Below are positions 42,271-53,196 of a stretch of 64,000 nucleotides of DNA, one piece after another. The stretch's first letter is position 1. The number at the start of each line of letters is the position of its first letter. The DNA lies in assembly GCA_022495995.1 (NCBI GenBank), contig JAFEMH010000925.1, forward strand, positions 186,001 through 250,000, in the 5' to 3' direction. Source of the stretch: Adenophora triphylla var. japonica. Lineage: Eukaryota; Streptophyta; Magnoliopsida; Asterales; Campanulaceae. Position numbers and translations under genes: made by a program. Below the pieces are notes generated by a model. The model ran no database searches. It worked only from the letters and a program-made list of their open reading frames with translations, and had not been told where the DNA came from.

Positions 42271-42440
42271 CGCCCACTGGGCCTGAGCGGTCGCCCACTT
42301 GTACAGAGGTTTTAGCCTCGTTCTCTGCCTGGGCGGTCGCCCACTTGTACAGACGTTTTCATGTTGCTGAGAAAAGGAGCTGGGCGGTCGCCCACTTCAG
42401 CTGGGCGGTCGCCCACTTCAGCTGGGCGGTCGCCCACTTG
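42271..42440. repeat. Cluster of GGGCGGTCGCCCAC near-palindromes
   Basis: Five copies of (G)RGCGGTCGCCCAC occur at 42,285, 42,331, 42,382, 42,403 and 42,424. The last three are in a perfect 21-bp tandem (CTGGGCGGTCGCCCACTTCAG). GGGCGGTCGCCC is almost its own reverse complement. The stretch is much richer in GC than its surroundings and stays open in one + frame (42,177-42,629), but the repeated Trp-Ala-Val-Ala-His peptide has no known family. Confidence 0.6.
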
Positions 42441-42480
42441 TACAACGCCTTCTTCAACATCTTCACATTACTCCCTCCGT

Positions 42481-42579
42481 CCCAAAATGAATGTCAAATT
42501 CTTTTTTTCAAATTCACTCTTGATCATCTATCTAGAGCAAATTTGATTATTTTGGACATTCATTTTGAGATGGAGGGAG
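42481..42579. mobile_element. Short Stowaway MITE
   Basis: Ends CTCCCTCCGTCCCAAAATGA (42,481) and TCATTTTGAGATGGAGGGAG (ending 42,579) are inverted, with TA at 42,479-42,480 and 42,580-42,581. It is 99 bp long. Confidence 0.85.
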
Positions 42580-43067
42580 TAGTAACAAATGATCATTTAG
42601 CTTCCTGTTATGCTAGATATGATTCTTGAAGTTTAACACTTAGAGCATCTTTAACAATGACACTTCAAACCCATCTCTCTCTCCTCCACCTCAGCTCTAC
42701 GTCATCAGTCATCAATAACACAACTCCAAACAATTTTATCTCAATTCATGACAAAAGTCATCAGTTTCTCTCTCCTACTTTTTATTATACCCCACCATAT
42801 TTTACTTTCCTACTCATTTATATTACATTTATTACTACTATAAATAATTATTAATTATTGTACTATATAAATAATTAATTATAAATTTCATTATAATTAA
42901 TTATTTTATTAATATTTATTAGTTTTATTTATATTATTTAAAGAATTTTATATCTAATAAATTATAACATGAAAATTACATACGAAATAAAATACATTAA
43001 AATACGTAATAAATCATAGAAATATTAAAAATTACATGGGATACCCTCTGATATGGAACAAAACATT

Positions 43068-44441
43068 TTAATCATCCACTTCCTCATTAAATTTTTCCCA
43101 TATATTCTCAATCAAGTCTTCCTTCAGTGACATATGGATATTTGTATCTCGAACTCGACTTTTGTTACTCATATATGATGATAAATTATATCTTCGAACA
43201 TTGGAGTAAGTAAATCTGTCATTTTCAGTGCTACTTGATGCTTGATTTTGAGGTCGATCTTCTTCAAATTCTCTTATTATATCCCGATAATTCTTGTAGG
43301 TTGCACGTTCGTCCTCGACAATCATGTTGTGCATGATGATACAAGCAAGCATAATTCTTCCCAGTATATCCCTACTCCATGCTAGAGCAGGTTGTCAAAT
43401 TATAGCGAATCGAGCTTGTAAAACTCCGAAAGCACGCTCCACATCTCTTCTCGCAGACTCTTTTTTTTTAGCAAATAATTTTTGCTTTGCTGTCTGCGGG
43501 GCACTAATGGAATGAATAAATGCCGCCCATTTTGGATATATTTCATCAGTTAGATAATAACCCATATTGTATGAATGATTATTTACCATATAATTAACAG
43601 GTGGAGCTTGACCTTCCATAATGTATGTAAACACCGGAGAACGATCAAGGACATTTATATCATTACACAAACCCGGTGTTCTGAAGAAAGCATGCCAAAT
43701 CCACAAATCACGCGAGGCTACGACTTCTAGAATTAAAGTTGGTGTCTTACCTCTACCTTGAAATTGTCCTCTCCAACCGCGTGGACAATTTTTCCATGTC
43801 CAATGCATATAGTCAATACTTCCCATCATCCCTGGAAATCCACGCTCCTCTCCTTCTTGTAATAACACAGCCATATCATCAACATTCGGCCTTTGCATGT
43901 AATGGTTGTGAAATTGAATTATGGCTCCTTCAATAAAATGAAGAAGACACTCATTCGCTGTAGATTCTGCAATACTTAGATGTTCATAAACCGAGTCATA
44001 TGCAGTACCATATGCTAGCATTCGCATAGCGGCGGTGCATTTTTGCTCGGTTGTTAAACCAATCCTGCCGATTTCATCGGGTTTCTGTTGAAAATACTCA
44101 TCAGAAGCACGCAATGCTTCCATGATACGATGGAAGACATGGCGTCTCATTCGATATCTACGGCGAAATGTTTCCTCTGAGAAACTTGGATGTTTACCAA
44201 AATATTGTCTATACAATATGTCATGTGCTTGCTCACGTTCTCTGTGCACATAACTTCTTCGATCTTCAGACGAAGGCCTCTCAATTGTTGATGATATTAG
44301 AGGAATTATTGAGTGTATAACCACCTCTTCATTTTGGCGTCTTTATGAGTATCTTTGATTCCATTCCATTTTCCTGGTCATCATTTGGTCGAAGCTTGTA
44401 TCATTTGAACTTGAAGATGATGAGCTTGATGATGAAGACAT
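43068..44441 (-). pseudogene. PIF/Harbinger DDE transposase with two in-frame stops
   Basis: Read from an ATG at 44,441, a 458-codon frame covers the whole transposase. It has a Ser-rich start; a helix region (FGKHPSFSEETFRRRYRM); a DNA-binding-like part (LTTEQKCTAAMRMLAYGTA); and the DDE_4 nuclease with all three acidic residues visible (GSIDYMHW, CNDINVLDRS, RRDVERAFGVLQARF). The C-terminal IIMHNMIVEDER block is also present. A TAA at 44,343-44,345 and a TGA at 43,395-43,397 interrupt it without a frame change. The TGA stands where relatives usually have Arg, fitting CGA to TGA. Harbinger transposases cut and join DNA together with a Myb-like partner. Confidence 0.85.
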
Positions 44442-44986
44442 TATGCTTAAGAGGAAATGAAGATGAGTGTAGATTTTTCTTCCTTTTTAGATGAAGAAAA
44501 AAGAAAGAGAGAGAGAAAGGGTTGATTTTTGTTTGCTTCCTATGCGTGGTTTTTGGTTTAGATTAAGGAGGAGAGAGAGAGAGAGAGATGAGGTCAAGTA
44601 GACAGGAAAGAAAGGATGAAGAACATTTATAATGAGGTTAGGAATTGACGTAGACAAGAAAGAAAGGATGGAGAACATTATGTCATATCAACATAAATGT
44701 AAACATAAATAACATTTTCATTTAATAAATAAACACACATTACAAATATTACATAAAACATTAGAAACTAAATAACATCACAATAATAGTTAAACTAAAA
44801 CAAATAATTCAAATGTTCAAAATCAAACTAACATAACTAAATATTCTTGAATTCTTCGTGCAATTTGGCATAAAGCTCCATTTCTTCTGATGACAAAATT
44901 GTTTTTCCCATTAATGTATTGTACATTTTGAACCTTCTCTTTTGATCCTTCTCTGCTTGCTTTTTTTCTTCTTTCTCTTTAAAAAA

Positions 44987-46009
44987 TTAAAACATTTGTT
45001 TATCCAGTTGAAGCCTCTCAACATCTAGCTCGCGACTTGTAGTTAGACTATTGATGCAGTTTGTTACATGATCTACATCAACTTGAGAAGTAGTTGACTT
45101 ACCCTTTCGTTTAGCCCTCTTCACTCCCATAGGACAAACCTCAATTGTTGGTGTATCTAAGTTTGATCTCTTAGAACTGTGACTGCTTTGCTGATCTTCA
45201 GCAATCATCCCACCTTGCCACTTCGGAAAGTGTTTCAGAATATCCCAACAATGCTCGAGTAGATTTTTTTTTCCATTGTTAGTTTTTTCCCCTATTTCTC
45301 GAGCTTCTCCTATAACATTATCTTCACTCCACCCACTCTTCCTTTTTTGTTGTGCTTCTGCATAGATCCCAACCCACTTACTCACCTGAGTGTTAATTCT
45401 TCTCCAACGAGAAAATGCTGCATCCTTATTTCTAACATTTATGGTGCTTAAATTTTCTCTTTGAGCTGCATCAAATTTTAGCATTATATTTGCCCAAAGG
45501 TCACCCCTCTTTTGATCAGTTCCAATCGCAACATCTCCACCTGCCTCAAGGTAAGACGAACATAGGGCTTTCCTCAGGTATGTTCCATGCGATCTTATCA
45601 GGCTTACTTTTGAATTTACAGGGTTGATTAGAAGGAGTAATGGCGCCCTCTTCATCATCATCTTCAATATCTTGAAATAAAGTTCTTGAACTACCTACAT
45701 CACCAACAGGTGTTCTCGGAGACCTATTATATTGTTGAGATGATGGATATTCAAGGTTTGGAGAAGAAAATTGAGCATTTGAGTAGGGTGCATATTTGGG
45801 GAAGAAAATAAATGTGGATTAATTTGGGATTGAAAAGAACTTGAAGCATTAACAGGATTCAAAATTTGGTTGGTTGGATAAAATCTCAATAATTGAGATA
45901 GTTGAGGATGGTTTAACAAATTTGGATCTAGAGGCAATTGGGCATTTGGGTTTCTATTGACATTTGAATTTTGTTGGGAATATTGACTATTTCCAAAATA
46001 ATTAGGATA
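44987..46009 (-). pseudogene. Harbinger Myb/SANT-like partner gene, frameshifted and split
   Basis: The C-terminal frame (44,987-45,590) shows the trihelix/SANT-like block: ALCSSYLEAGGD, TDQKRGDLWANIM, RWRRINTQVSKWVGIY. It continues into the conserved HCWDILKHFPKW and a basic nuclear-localisation-like KRAKRKGK. Upstream, an Asn/Pro/Gln-rich N-terminus (45,695-46,009) lies in other frames, with shifts near 45,585 and 45,780. The first four codons are separated from the rest by the gypsy element and found at 55,741-55,752. The protein normally binds the element ends and takes the transposase to the nucleus. Confidence 0.75.
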
Positions 46010-46014
46010 ATTAG

Positions 46015-46610
46015 TGTTTTGGTAGAAAAAACAATAATGTAGAATCTTAACTTTGACAAGTGTATGGATTTAAACAAATAGGAGGGGACTATGGAATTCG
46101 ATTAAATGGAATAAAAACATGAAATGAAAAAGTGACACCAAGAGTTGTTAACGAGGAAAACCTTAGAGATAATAACCTCTTCGAAAAAAACCCCGGGAGT
46201 TAGGTCTCCAACCTTAAAAGTTTCACTATGATAATTGAGATTACAACTGTGGAAGATGATGGAGAGGATTACAAATGACGTGTGCGTAGTGTGTGTAAAA
46301 GAACGTGTCATTTTCCATCTCCATCTCCCCTTAAATAAGATCAACTATTAACGGGTAAGAAGTAGTTCCTAAAATCTCGGCATCTACGCTTATCCCTTCA
46401 ACGTCCATAAGACCGAGTCCACTTTGCCGTTTGAAGAGAGGTTGAACGTGCTTGAAAGTATCCCATGTTTATCTCTCTCATTTACTGTAAAATAATAATA
46501 GAAATAATAGAAAATAAATTAATAAATATGAAGTAATACTTATCGTGGAATAACATCTTGACATGCAGGAGCAACTGAAGATGTCACCATGTTGAAAAAT
46601 ACCCACAACA
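46015..46610 (-). repeat. 3' LTR of the gypsy element (left in the window)
   Basis: 596 bp, TG...CA on the window strand, about 98% identical to the copy at 55,145. On the - strand it is preceded by a purine-rich tract (TTTTTGGGGACAAAT, about 46,611-46,627), the likely polypurine tract. Confidence 0.9.
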
Positions 46611-46937
46611 ATTTGTCCCCAAAAATATTTGACTATCTTGGCAACTGAAGAGGCAAATGTTTTTCTCAATAAATACTCAACTGTCAGCTTGCATGATTAG
46701 ACGAGTATAATGATACGTGGAGGTAATGGACGGTTGGGGAGTAAACTTAGGGAAAAGTGGTTTTTTGGAATTAGAGCTCTTTTTAATTTAAATAACTGCT
46801 TGGATGATTCTTAATAAACTTCTCAAACCTTCCATTTCGCTCCTCCTTGCTACGGCGTTCACCTGTAAGGTAATATTCTCTGCTCTCTCTTCCCTTTCCT
46901 GACTCCATTGATTTCGCGTCTTTGCTTGTTTGCCATT

Positions 46938-48685
46938 ATGGGTAGGACTAGGTGGAGTTCAACCAAAACTAAGAGTGCGCCACCTCCACAGGCTCCCATA
47001 GAAATTGATTTTGGAGATTTCTTGTGTGAAAATCTCCTTGCTAAACCAGATGAGGAGACGTGTATTTTTAGCGATGCTCAAATCGAGTCACTAAAACAGC
47101 AATGCTATTTTCCCAAAGGTGCTATCTTTCATCCTTTTTTCGTAAATCTTAGGTCCGATTTGGTTTCCAACAAATGGATTTGTTTTCTTGAGTACCCCTT
47201 TCTTCTAGGGTTTAGCTATCCCTTCCCGTTGTTAGTTTCTGAATTTTTTCAAAAGACTCAACTTGCTTATCCTCAACTGATGCTTATGGCTTGGAGAATT
47301 TTTGCCTTCGTTATCAAAGTGAACATGGAGAATGGTTTAGACCTAGATCTCCAAGAAATAGCCTATTCGTACGATCTCCAACCTTTTGGCTCAAAAAGAT
47401 ATCTTTTTAAGAAGAGATCAGGTAGGAATTCCCTAATGAGCACCACATCTTCGAGTGATAGGGGATGGAAAAATAGGTTTTTCTTTATTGATAGGGCATC
47501 CATTGAAGGAGGGAATGAGGTACCAAGCAAGTGGAACAAGGGAGGTACTTTAATTCCTAACTTTGTGATTTTCTGTTCTTGAGACAAACTGAAATCGTAA
47601 TTGCTCTTACCTTTTTTTAGATATTGATTGGGGAGAACTTTTTCCACCGGCAGAAGACACCTTGGCAAAAATTGACGAATTCTTCAAACTTCCCTTGGAC
47701 AAGAGATCTCCTAGGGGACTGTTAGAATCACCTCTGGTTGTTCAGGAAGATCAAAAAGCATCAACCTCCGTCATTATGTCTACAGGTAAGCATGTTGTCT
47801 CTTTATTTTATTTCATCAATCTGATGCATTTATACTTCTTGACATTTTTCATATGTTGATGCAGTTTCCAAACCAGTTGTCTCGGGATCAGACTTTGATA
47901 TGGATGACATTGATGCCATGTTTGGAGACATCCCTCTTAAGATAGAAATGAAACCACCACCGGTTCCTAAGAAGATCCCTGTATTAGATGAGAGCACTGC
48001 ATTGGCTCTCGGGTCAAAAAGAGGAAGGCAATTCAAGAGGAAGTGATTGAAGTCGTTGATGCATTTGATGGACTGCCTATGGTGGAATTTATGAAGAAAT
48101 GTATGAGTTTTGCAGCTGGGGTAAGATGTTACTAACCAACCTTTAAACAATCTTAAGTTTTTTATAACATCCTTTGATACTAATTTATTTATGTCACAGG
48201 CTATGGGGTATGTGGAAGATTTGACGAAGGAACATGAGGTTTTTAAGAAAAAGTCCAAATCAGAGGTGGCATCGGCAAAGAAGGAAAATATTTTGTTGGA
48301 AAAGAAAGTGAAGGCACATGAAAAAGCTTTGGGAGAACAGGCCAAGATGTTGGAGGAGCAGGAGAAGACTGTGAAGGATTTATTGAATAGTTTAGCAAAA
48401 AGTGAGGAAGATCACCTTAAGGAGATTACTGAAGTAAAAGGTTCTTGCAAATTGGCTGCTGCTAAAACTGTTTCTCAGTGTAGAATCAAGATGATAAAGG
48501 AGTTTCAGGAAGGGAAGGCTCAGAATTGGGATATCAACAAGGAATATGCCCATTTTTCCAAGCTGACAGGTGAACCAGTAGATGAGGGTGAGGTGTCATC
48601 AAGCCCACATGAAGCAGTTGTAAAGAAAGCAGCAGAAGTTGGAGAGGTTACTCCTAAAGCAACACCTGAGGCGGATGCCATCTGA
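46938..48685 (+). CDS. Antisense spliced gene of the gypsy element (Transposase_28-like), four exons
   Basis: Exons 46,938-47,544, 47,621-47,785, 47,865-48,120 and 48,200-48,685 have consensus GT-AG introns and would give about 504 aa. The N-terminal half (LEYPFLLGFSYPFPLLVSEFFQ; AYPQLMLMAWRIFAFVIKV; later SSDRGWKNRFFFID) matches the plant 'putative gypsy-type transposon' domain (Pfam Transposase_28). The middle is acidic and the last exon is a long Lys/Glu-rich coiled coil (about residues 345-430). One base is missing in an A-run near 48,016, shifting the frame within exon 3; this could be a sequencing error. It lies antisense between integrase and the 3' LTR. Antisense extra genes are known in Tat elements; their function is not established. 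Confidence 0.65.
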
Positions 48686-49474
48686 AAAAGGTAAAACAAG
48701 TTTGTTTTGTTTTTTGCTGGTATTACTGGGGTAGAATCCCAAAGACAATTTCTTTTATGTGTTAGGTTGGTCCAACACTTTTGCGTTTTAGATTTAGCAG
48801 TTTGGATGTTGGATTATTGTTTTAACTTTTAGGGATGTTCTTATGGTAGCTTTAGTAAAATTATGGTTTGGTAATTTTCAAGCATGTCAAGGCTTGGTTT
48901 GCTTTTGATGAAATTTTCTTTGGATGATCACGTGTTAAGTTTGTAAGGTGACATGATAGTATGTCAAAGCAGTAGATACTTAAGATGACACGTACATGTC
49001 ATAACCACAAGAATAAAACATAAGATCAATCATTTAACTGAGTGGGAATGGGTAAGCTATATGAGTTTACCCATATAGGCCCACCCCACACCTCAATTAA
49101 AGAGATAACTTGTGCTCCAGGCAAAGGTGTGGTAACCTAACATCTTAAGAAAGAGGTAATTAACTCTTTAAACCTTAGAAGGGATTGTGTACCTTTACTT
49201 GAGAAGAGATGGCCAGTCTCTGACGGAGGAGAATTCGTTGTCCTTTTAACTTTGAGTACTTTCGACATGTCCCCATTCCCGTATGTCAACATCTCGCAAC
49301 ACAGAGACATGTTAGAGATGGACGCCAACTATGTTGACGCCCCTCCACAAGTTATGTTAGTGACATCTTAATTTGCAGTAAAATGGAAAAATAGTAAATA
49401 GGGAAATGAAAGGTTACATAATAAATAAAGGATTATCCATACCTGGGATGAGGTGAGTTTAAGGGAGGCATTGT
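48686..49474. other. Spacer between the antisense gene and the end of pol
   Basis: Non-coding sequence between two convergent genes, about 790 bp, presumably holding both 3' ends. A GGGTAAGC/GTTTACCC hairpin-like stretch is seen near 49,050-49,072. Nothing else was recognised. Confidence 0.5.
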
Positions 49475-51237
49475 CTAGATGTAATACCTTTTAAGGTGAA
49501 TGGCGTTCCAACTCCGTGGGATCATTTGGCCATCCAAGGTTGACAAACGATAAGCTCCTTTCCCGGCCTGTGCATCAATTAGGTAGGGTCCTTCCCACTT
49601 TGGGGCGAGCTTGCCTGCATTGAGTTCCTTTGTATTTTGGAATGCCTTTCGTAGGACTAAGTCTCCTACTTGAAACCTTCTAACCCTTACATTGTTGTTG
49701 TAAGACCTGACTACCCTTTGCTCATATGCCGCCATTCAAATTTTGGCCATGTCTCTTAGCTCGTCTACGGTATCCAAGTCATGTGTCAAGATGTCCTTAT
49801 TATGCTCAGATGTCATCAAGCTGTACTTGGCTCTAGGTACAAGAACTTCTGCGGGAATGACTGATTCTGTTCCAAACACCAGTGAATAGGGGGTCTGACC
49901 AGTAGCGTTCTTAGATGTCGTCCTATCAGCCCATAAAACCATTGGTAACTCTTCTGCCCATCGTCCTTTCTTCTGGTTCATTCTCTTTTTTAAGTTGCTT
50001 ATGATTATCTTGTTGCTGGATTCTGTCTGTCCATTGGCTTGAGGGTGAATAGGTGAAGATGTCACCATCTTGACTCCCCAACTCTTCAAGAAATATTGGG
50101 TTTTCCTACTAATGAACTGGGACCCGTTATCACAAATTATCTGAAAAAGGTATCCCAAATCTGCTGAATATATTTCTTTTGATGAAAGAGATAACTTCTC
50201 TGTCACGGACTTGCACGTATGCCTCAGCTTCTACCCATTTAGAAAAATAGTCTGTCATGGCTAGTAGAAATACTCTTCCTCCTGGGGCCCTGGGTAATTT
50301 TCCTACGATGTCCATTCCCCAAATCATAAACGGCCATGGCGACAAGATAGGATGTAGCAGTTCGGCTGGTTGATGTAGGATGTCACCATGTCGCTGACAG
50401 GAGTCACACTTCTTTGCATATTCTGCAGCGTCTCTTCGCATTGTGGGCCAAAAATATCCCATCCTTAGAGCCTTGGTATACAGACTTCTGCCCCCGGTAT
50501 GATTTCCACACTGCCCTTCATGCAGCTCCTTTAGAACCTGATTGGCTCGGTCTGCTTCTAGACATCTTAAGTAGTGACCTGCAGCAGATTTTCTAAATAA
50601 AAGGTTATCAATAAGTAAATATTTAGATACTCTTACCCTGAAGGCTCTAGCATTTTTCTCCTCGGCTGGGATCGTATCATTTAAAAGATACTTGATAATA
50701 GGAGGCATCCCGAGGAAGTTCTTGCTTTGGAGGGGCAGGGATGTCGACATCTAGAACGAACAGCTCAAGACGATCAATTGCTGGGATGTCAACATGCACA
50801 ATTGGGATACTCGTCTGTGAAATGCTTTTGAAGGCTGAACCTAAGTTTGCCAGAGCATCTGCTTGAGAATTTTCCTCACGTGGAATCTGCTCCAAAGTAA
50901 ATGTTTTGAATTTGGCCGCCAGAATTTTAACGATTTCCAAATTTGTCATCATTTTTGCATTTTTTGCTATGTAGGATCTGTTGTAGTGGTTAACAATTAG
51001 CAAAGAATCCACAAACACCCGGATGTGCTTGACATCTAGGTCATGGGCTACTGCTAAGCCTGCAATTAATGTCTCGTATTCTGCTTCATTATTAGTGGCC
51101 TTAAAACTGCAACTAATGGAATGTGGTATTATGTCCCCTTGTGGCGATTTTAGTACAACTCCAAGACCTGTACCTCTCATGTTGGAAGCACCATCTGTGT
51201 AGAGCGTCCATATTTTCAGGATGTCATCATCTTGAAG
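49475..51237 (-). pseudogene. Archaeal-type RNase H and integrase of the gypsy element
   Basis: From 51,237 the - strand has the second RNase H (TDGASNMRGTGLG; NNEAEYETLIAGLAVA; VFVDSLLIVN; QADALANLGSAF), with Asp, Glu, Asp and a late Asp. The integrase follows: zinc finger HEGQCGNHTG...CDSCQRHG (about 50,520-50,385); core [17 protein letters not shown] and GQTESSNK, giving the D, D, E triad; then a C-terminal GDLVLRK...WEGPYLI segment ending HLKRYYI at 49,475. Two one-base homopolymer shifts (GGG near 50,720; T-run near 50,143) and a TGA at 49,736-49,738 (Arg position) break the frame. Confidence 0.85.
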
Positions 51238-52728
51238 TTACTGAACCTCCAACTCCACCTCTTGTTGCATTGTTGGACTAAAGTCAGCCACAAAATCGGC
51301 TAGAGCTTGAGATTTTATTGCTGTTCTGGGCTCATATTTGATGTCGTAAGTGCTTAATTGTACGGACCATTTAGCCATTCGACCTGACATCTCTGGTTTT
51401 CTCATAACATTCTTAATAGGATAGTTAGTACGCACAATTATAGTATGTGTTTCAAAATAGTGTCTTAATTTAATAGAAACAGTTATCAAAGCCAAAATTA
51501 GCTTCTGTAAATGAGAATATCTGGTCTCCGCATCTAAAAGTGTCTTACTTATATAGTAGATGGGTTGCTGACTACCATCTTTTTCTGTCACTAAGACTGC
51601 ACTTACAACGCTTTCTGATACTGCAAGGTAGATGTAAAGATGTTCGCCCTCCTGAGGTTTGGCCAATAATGGAGTTGTCGAAAGGTAACTTTTGAGCTCC
51701 TGAAAGGCTTGTTCATGTTGGTCTTCCCACTGGAACTTCTTGTTTTTCCTTAGGATGTCATAGAAAGGTTTGCATCGGTCAGAAGACTTTGAAACGAATC
51801 TTGTGAGTGCAGCAATCTTCCCTGTCAATCTTTGGACGTCTTTGACAGATTGAGGTGATGACAGGTTGATAATGGCATGGATCTGTTCTGGGGCGGCTTC
51901 AATTCCTCTTTTAGTTACCATATAACCTAAAAACTTTCCGGCCTTCATACCAAAATTGCACTTTGCTGGATTAAGTTTCATATTGAAACAATCCAAGATG
52001 TCGAAGGCTTGAGATAGGTGATTTATGTGATCTCCAACTTTCTTTGATTTTACTACCATGTCGTCAATATATACCTCCATGGTGTCTCCAATCTGATTTT
52101 TGAACATTTTGTTGACAAGTCTCTGATATGTTGCACCTGCATTTTTTAGTCCAAAAGGCATAGAAATATAATAATAGATACCTGTGGGCGTTATGAAGGC
52201 GGTGTCCTCTTGATCAGAGGGCTCCATCTGGATTTGTTGGAATCCTGAGGATGCATCCATAAAAGTGAGGAGCTTGTATCCAGAAGTGGCATCAACCAAT
52301 GAATCTATGTGAGGCAATGGAAAAGGATCTTTGGGGCAAGCTTTGTTCAAGTAGGTAAAGTCAACACAAACTCGCCATTTCCCATTCTTCTTCTCAACCA
52401 CAACCACGTTCGCTAACCATCTTGGATAATCCACCTCTCAGATCATGTTGGCTTTGAGTAAACGCTCCACTTCTTCCTTGATTATCTGGTTCCTCGTTTC
52501 TGCAAACTTCCTACGCTTCTGGTGCACTGGCTTGAAACTAGGATCAATGTTGAGTTTGTGGGTGATGACATATTTGCTGATGCCGGTCATGCCATCATGT
52601 TTCCAAGCAAAGCTATTTGTTCTGCTCTTTAACAGGTCCACAAACTTTTCTTCAATATCTGGTGGGATATCGCTGCCAATAAGTACCTTGATGTCTGAAT
52701 TGGAAGGATCTAGTAATACTTCTTTCAC
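51238..52728 (-). pseudogene. Reverse transcriptase and RNase H of the gypsy element
   Basis: 52,728-52,438 covers the RT entry region (FAWKHDGMTGISKYVITHKLN; KRRKFAETRNQIIKEEVERL). After a TGA at 52,438-52,440 the same frame goes on through CVDFTYLNKACPKD, FMDASSGFQQIQM, FGLKNAGATYQ and the catalytic YIDDMVV (about 52,073-52,053) to the connection and RNase H (YLAVSESVVSAVL; IYYISKTLLDAETRYSHLQK). It ends at a TAA (51,238-51,240), beyond which the second RNase H follows in frame. The stops stand at Arg and Gln positions. All RT motifs are otherwise intact. Confidence 0.9.
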
Positions 52729-53196
52729 ATCGTTCTCCCTAGCTTCCAGGACTTCACGTACTTTCCTCTGTAATTGCTATGCTTATTTGGGAGATGTCTA
52801 CGCCTTCATTGAAGTCTTATAACACTCCTTGACCACCTGCTGATCACTGTATATTTTAGCGACACCCCAGGGTGTTATGAACTTCACACATTAATGGTAA
52901 GTGGATGGTACAGCCTTCACCACATGAATCCACGGTCTTCCAAGGATGACATTGTAGGATGTTGTACAATCAATTACACAGAACCGCTCCATGGTGTTGA
53001 GGCCTTTTGAGTAGATTGGAAGCTTTATTTCCCCCACTGTTTCTTTGACTTCGCCACTGAAGCCTACCAATACTGAGGACTTCTTGACAATCTCCGATTC
53101 TGGGATGTTCATCTCCTTGAGGGTGCTCAACATAATGAGATTGACAGAGCTGCCCCCATCAACCAGGATACGCCTGATGGTACAATTGGCAATCTA
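52729..53196 (-). pseudogene. Protease region of the gypsy element
   Basis: In frame with gag after a TAG (53,194-53,196) comes a retropepsin-like block. LVDGGSSVNLIM (about 53,170-53,130) holds the active-site Asp in a D-G-G instead of the more common D-T/S-G form. VGFSGEVKETVGEIKLPI follows, then the flap-side YNVILGRPWIH. A TAA at about 52,891 and further stops up to 52,740 separate it from RT. The protease would mature the polyprotein. Confidence 0.75.

Noticed and set aside
42177..42629. 150-aa + strand frame with repeated Trp-Ala-Val-Ala-His
   Set aside because: It is produced by the GGGCGGTCGCCCAC repeats and runs through a Stowaway MITE; no start context or family.
48191..48345. Separate + strand ATG frame starting in the last intron of the antisense gene, and the - strand frame opposite it
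   Set aside because: The acceptor at 48,199 and phase-0 joining make it exon 4 of one gene; the opposite frame is a mirror of a Lys/Glu coiled coil.
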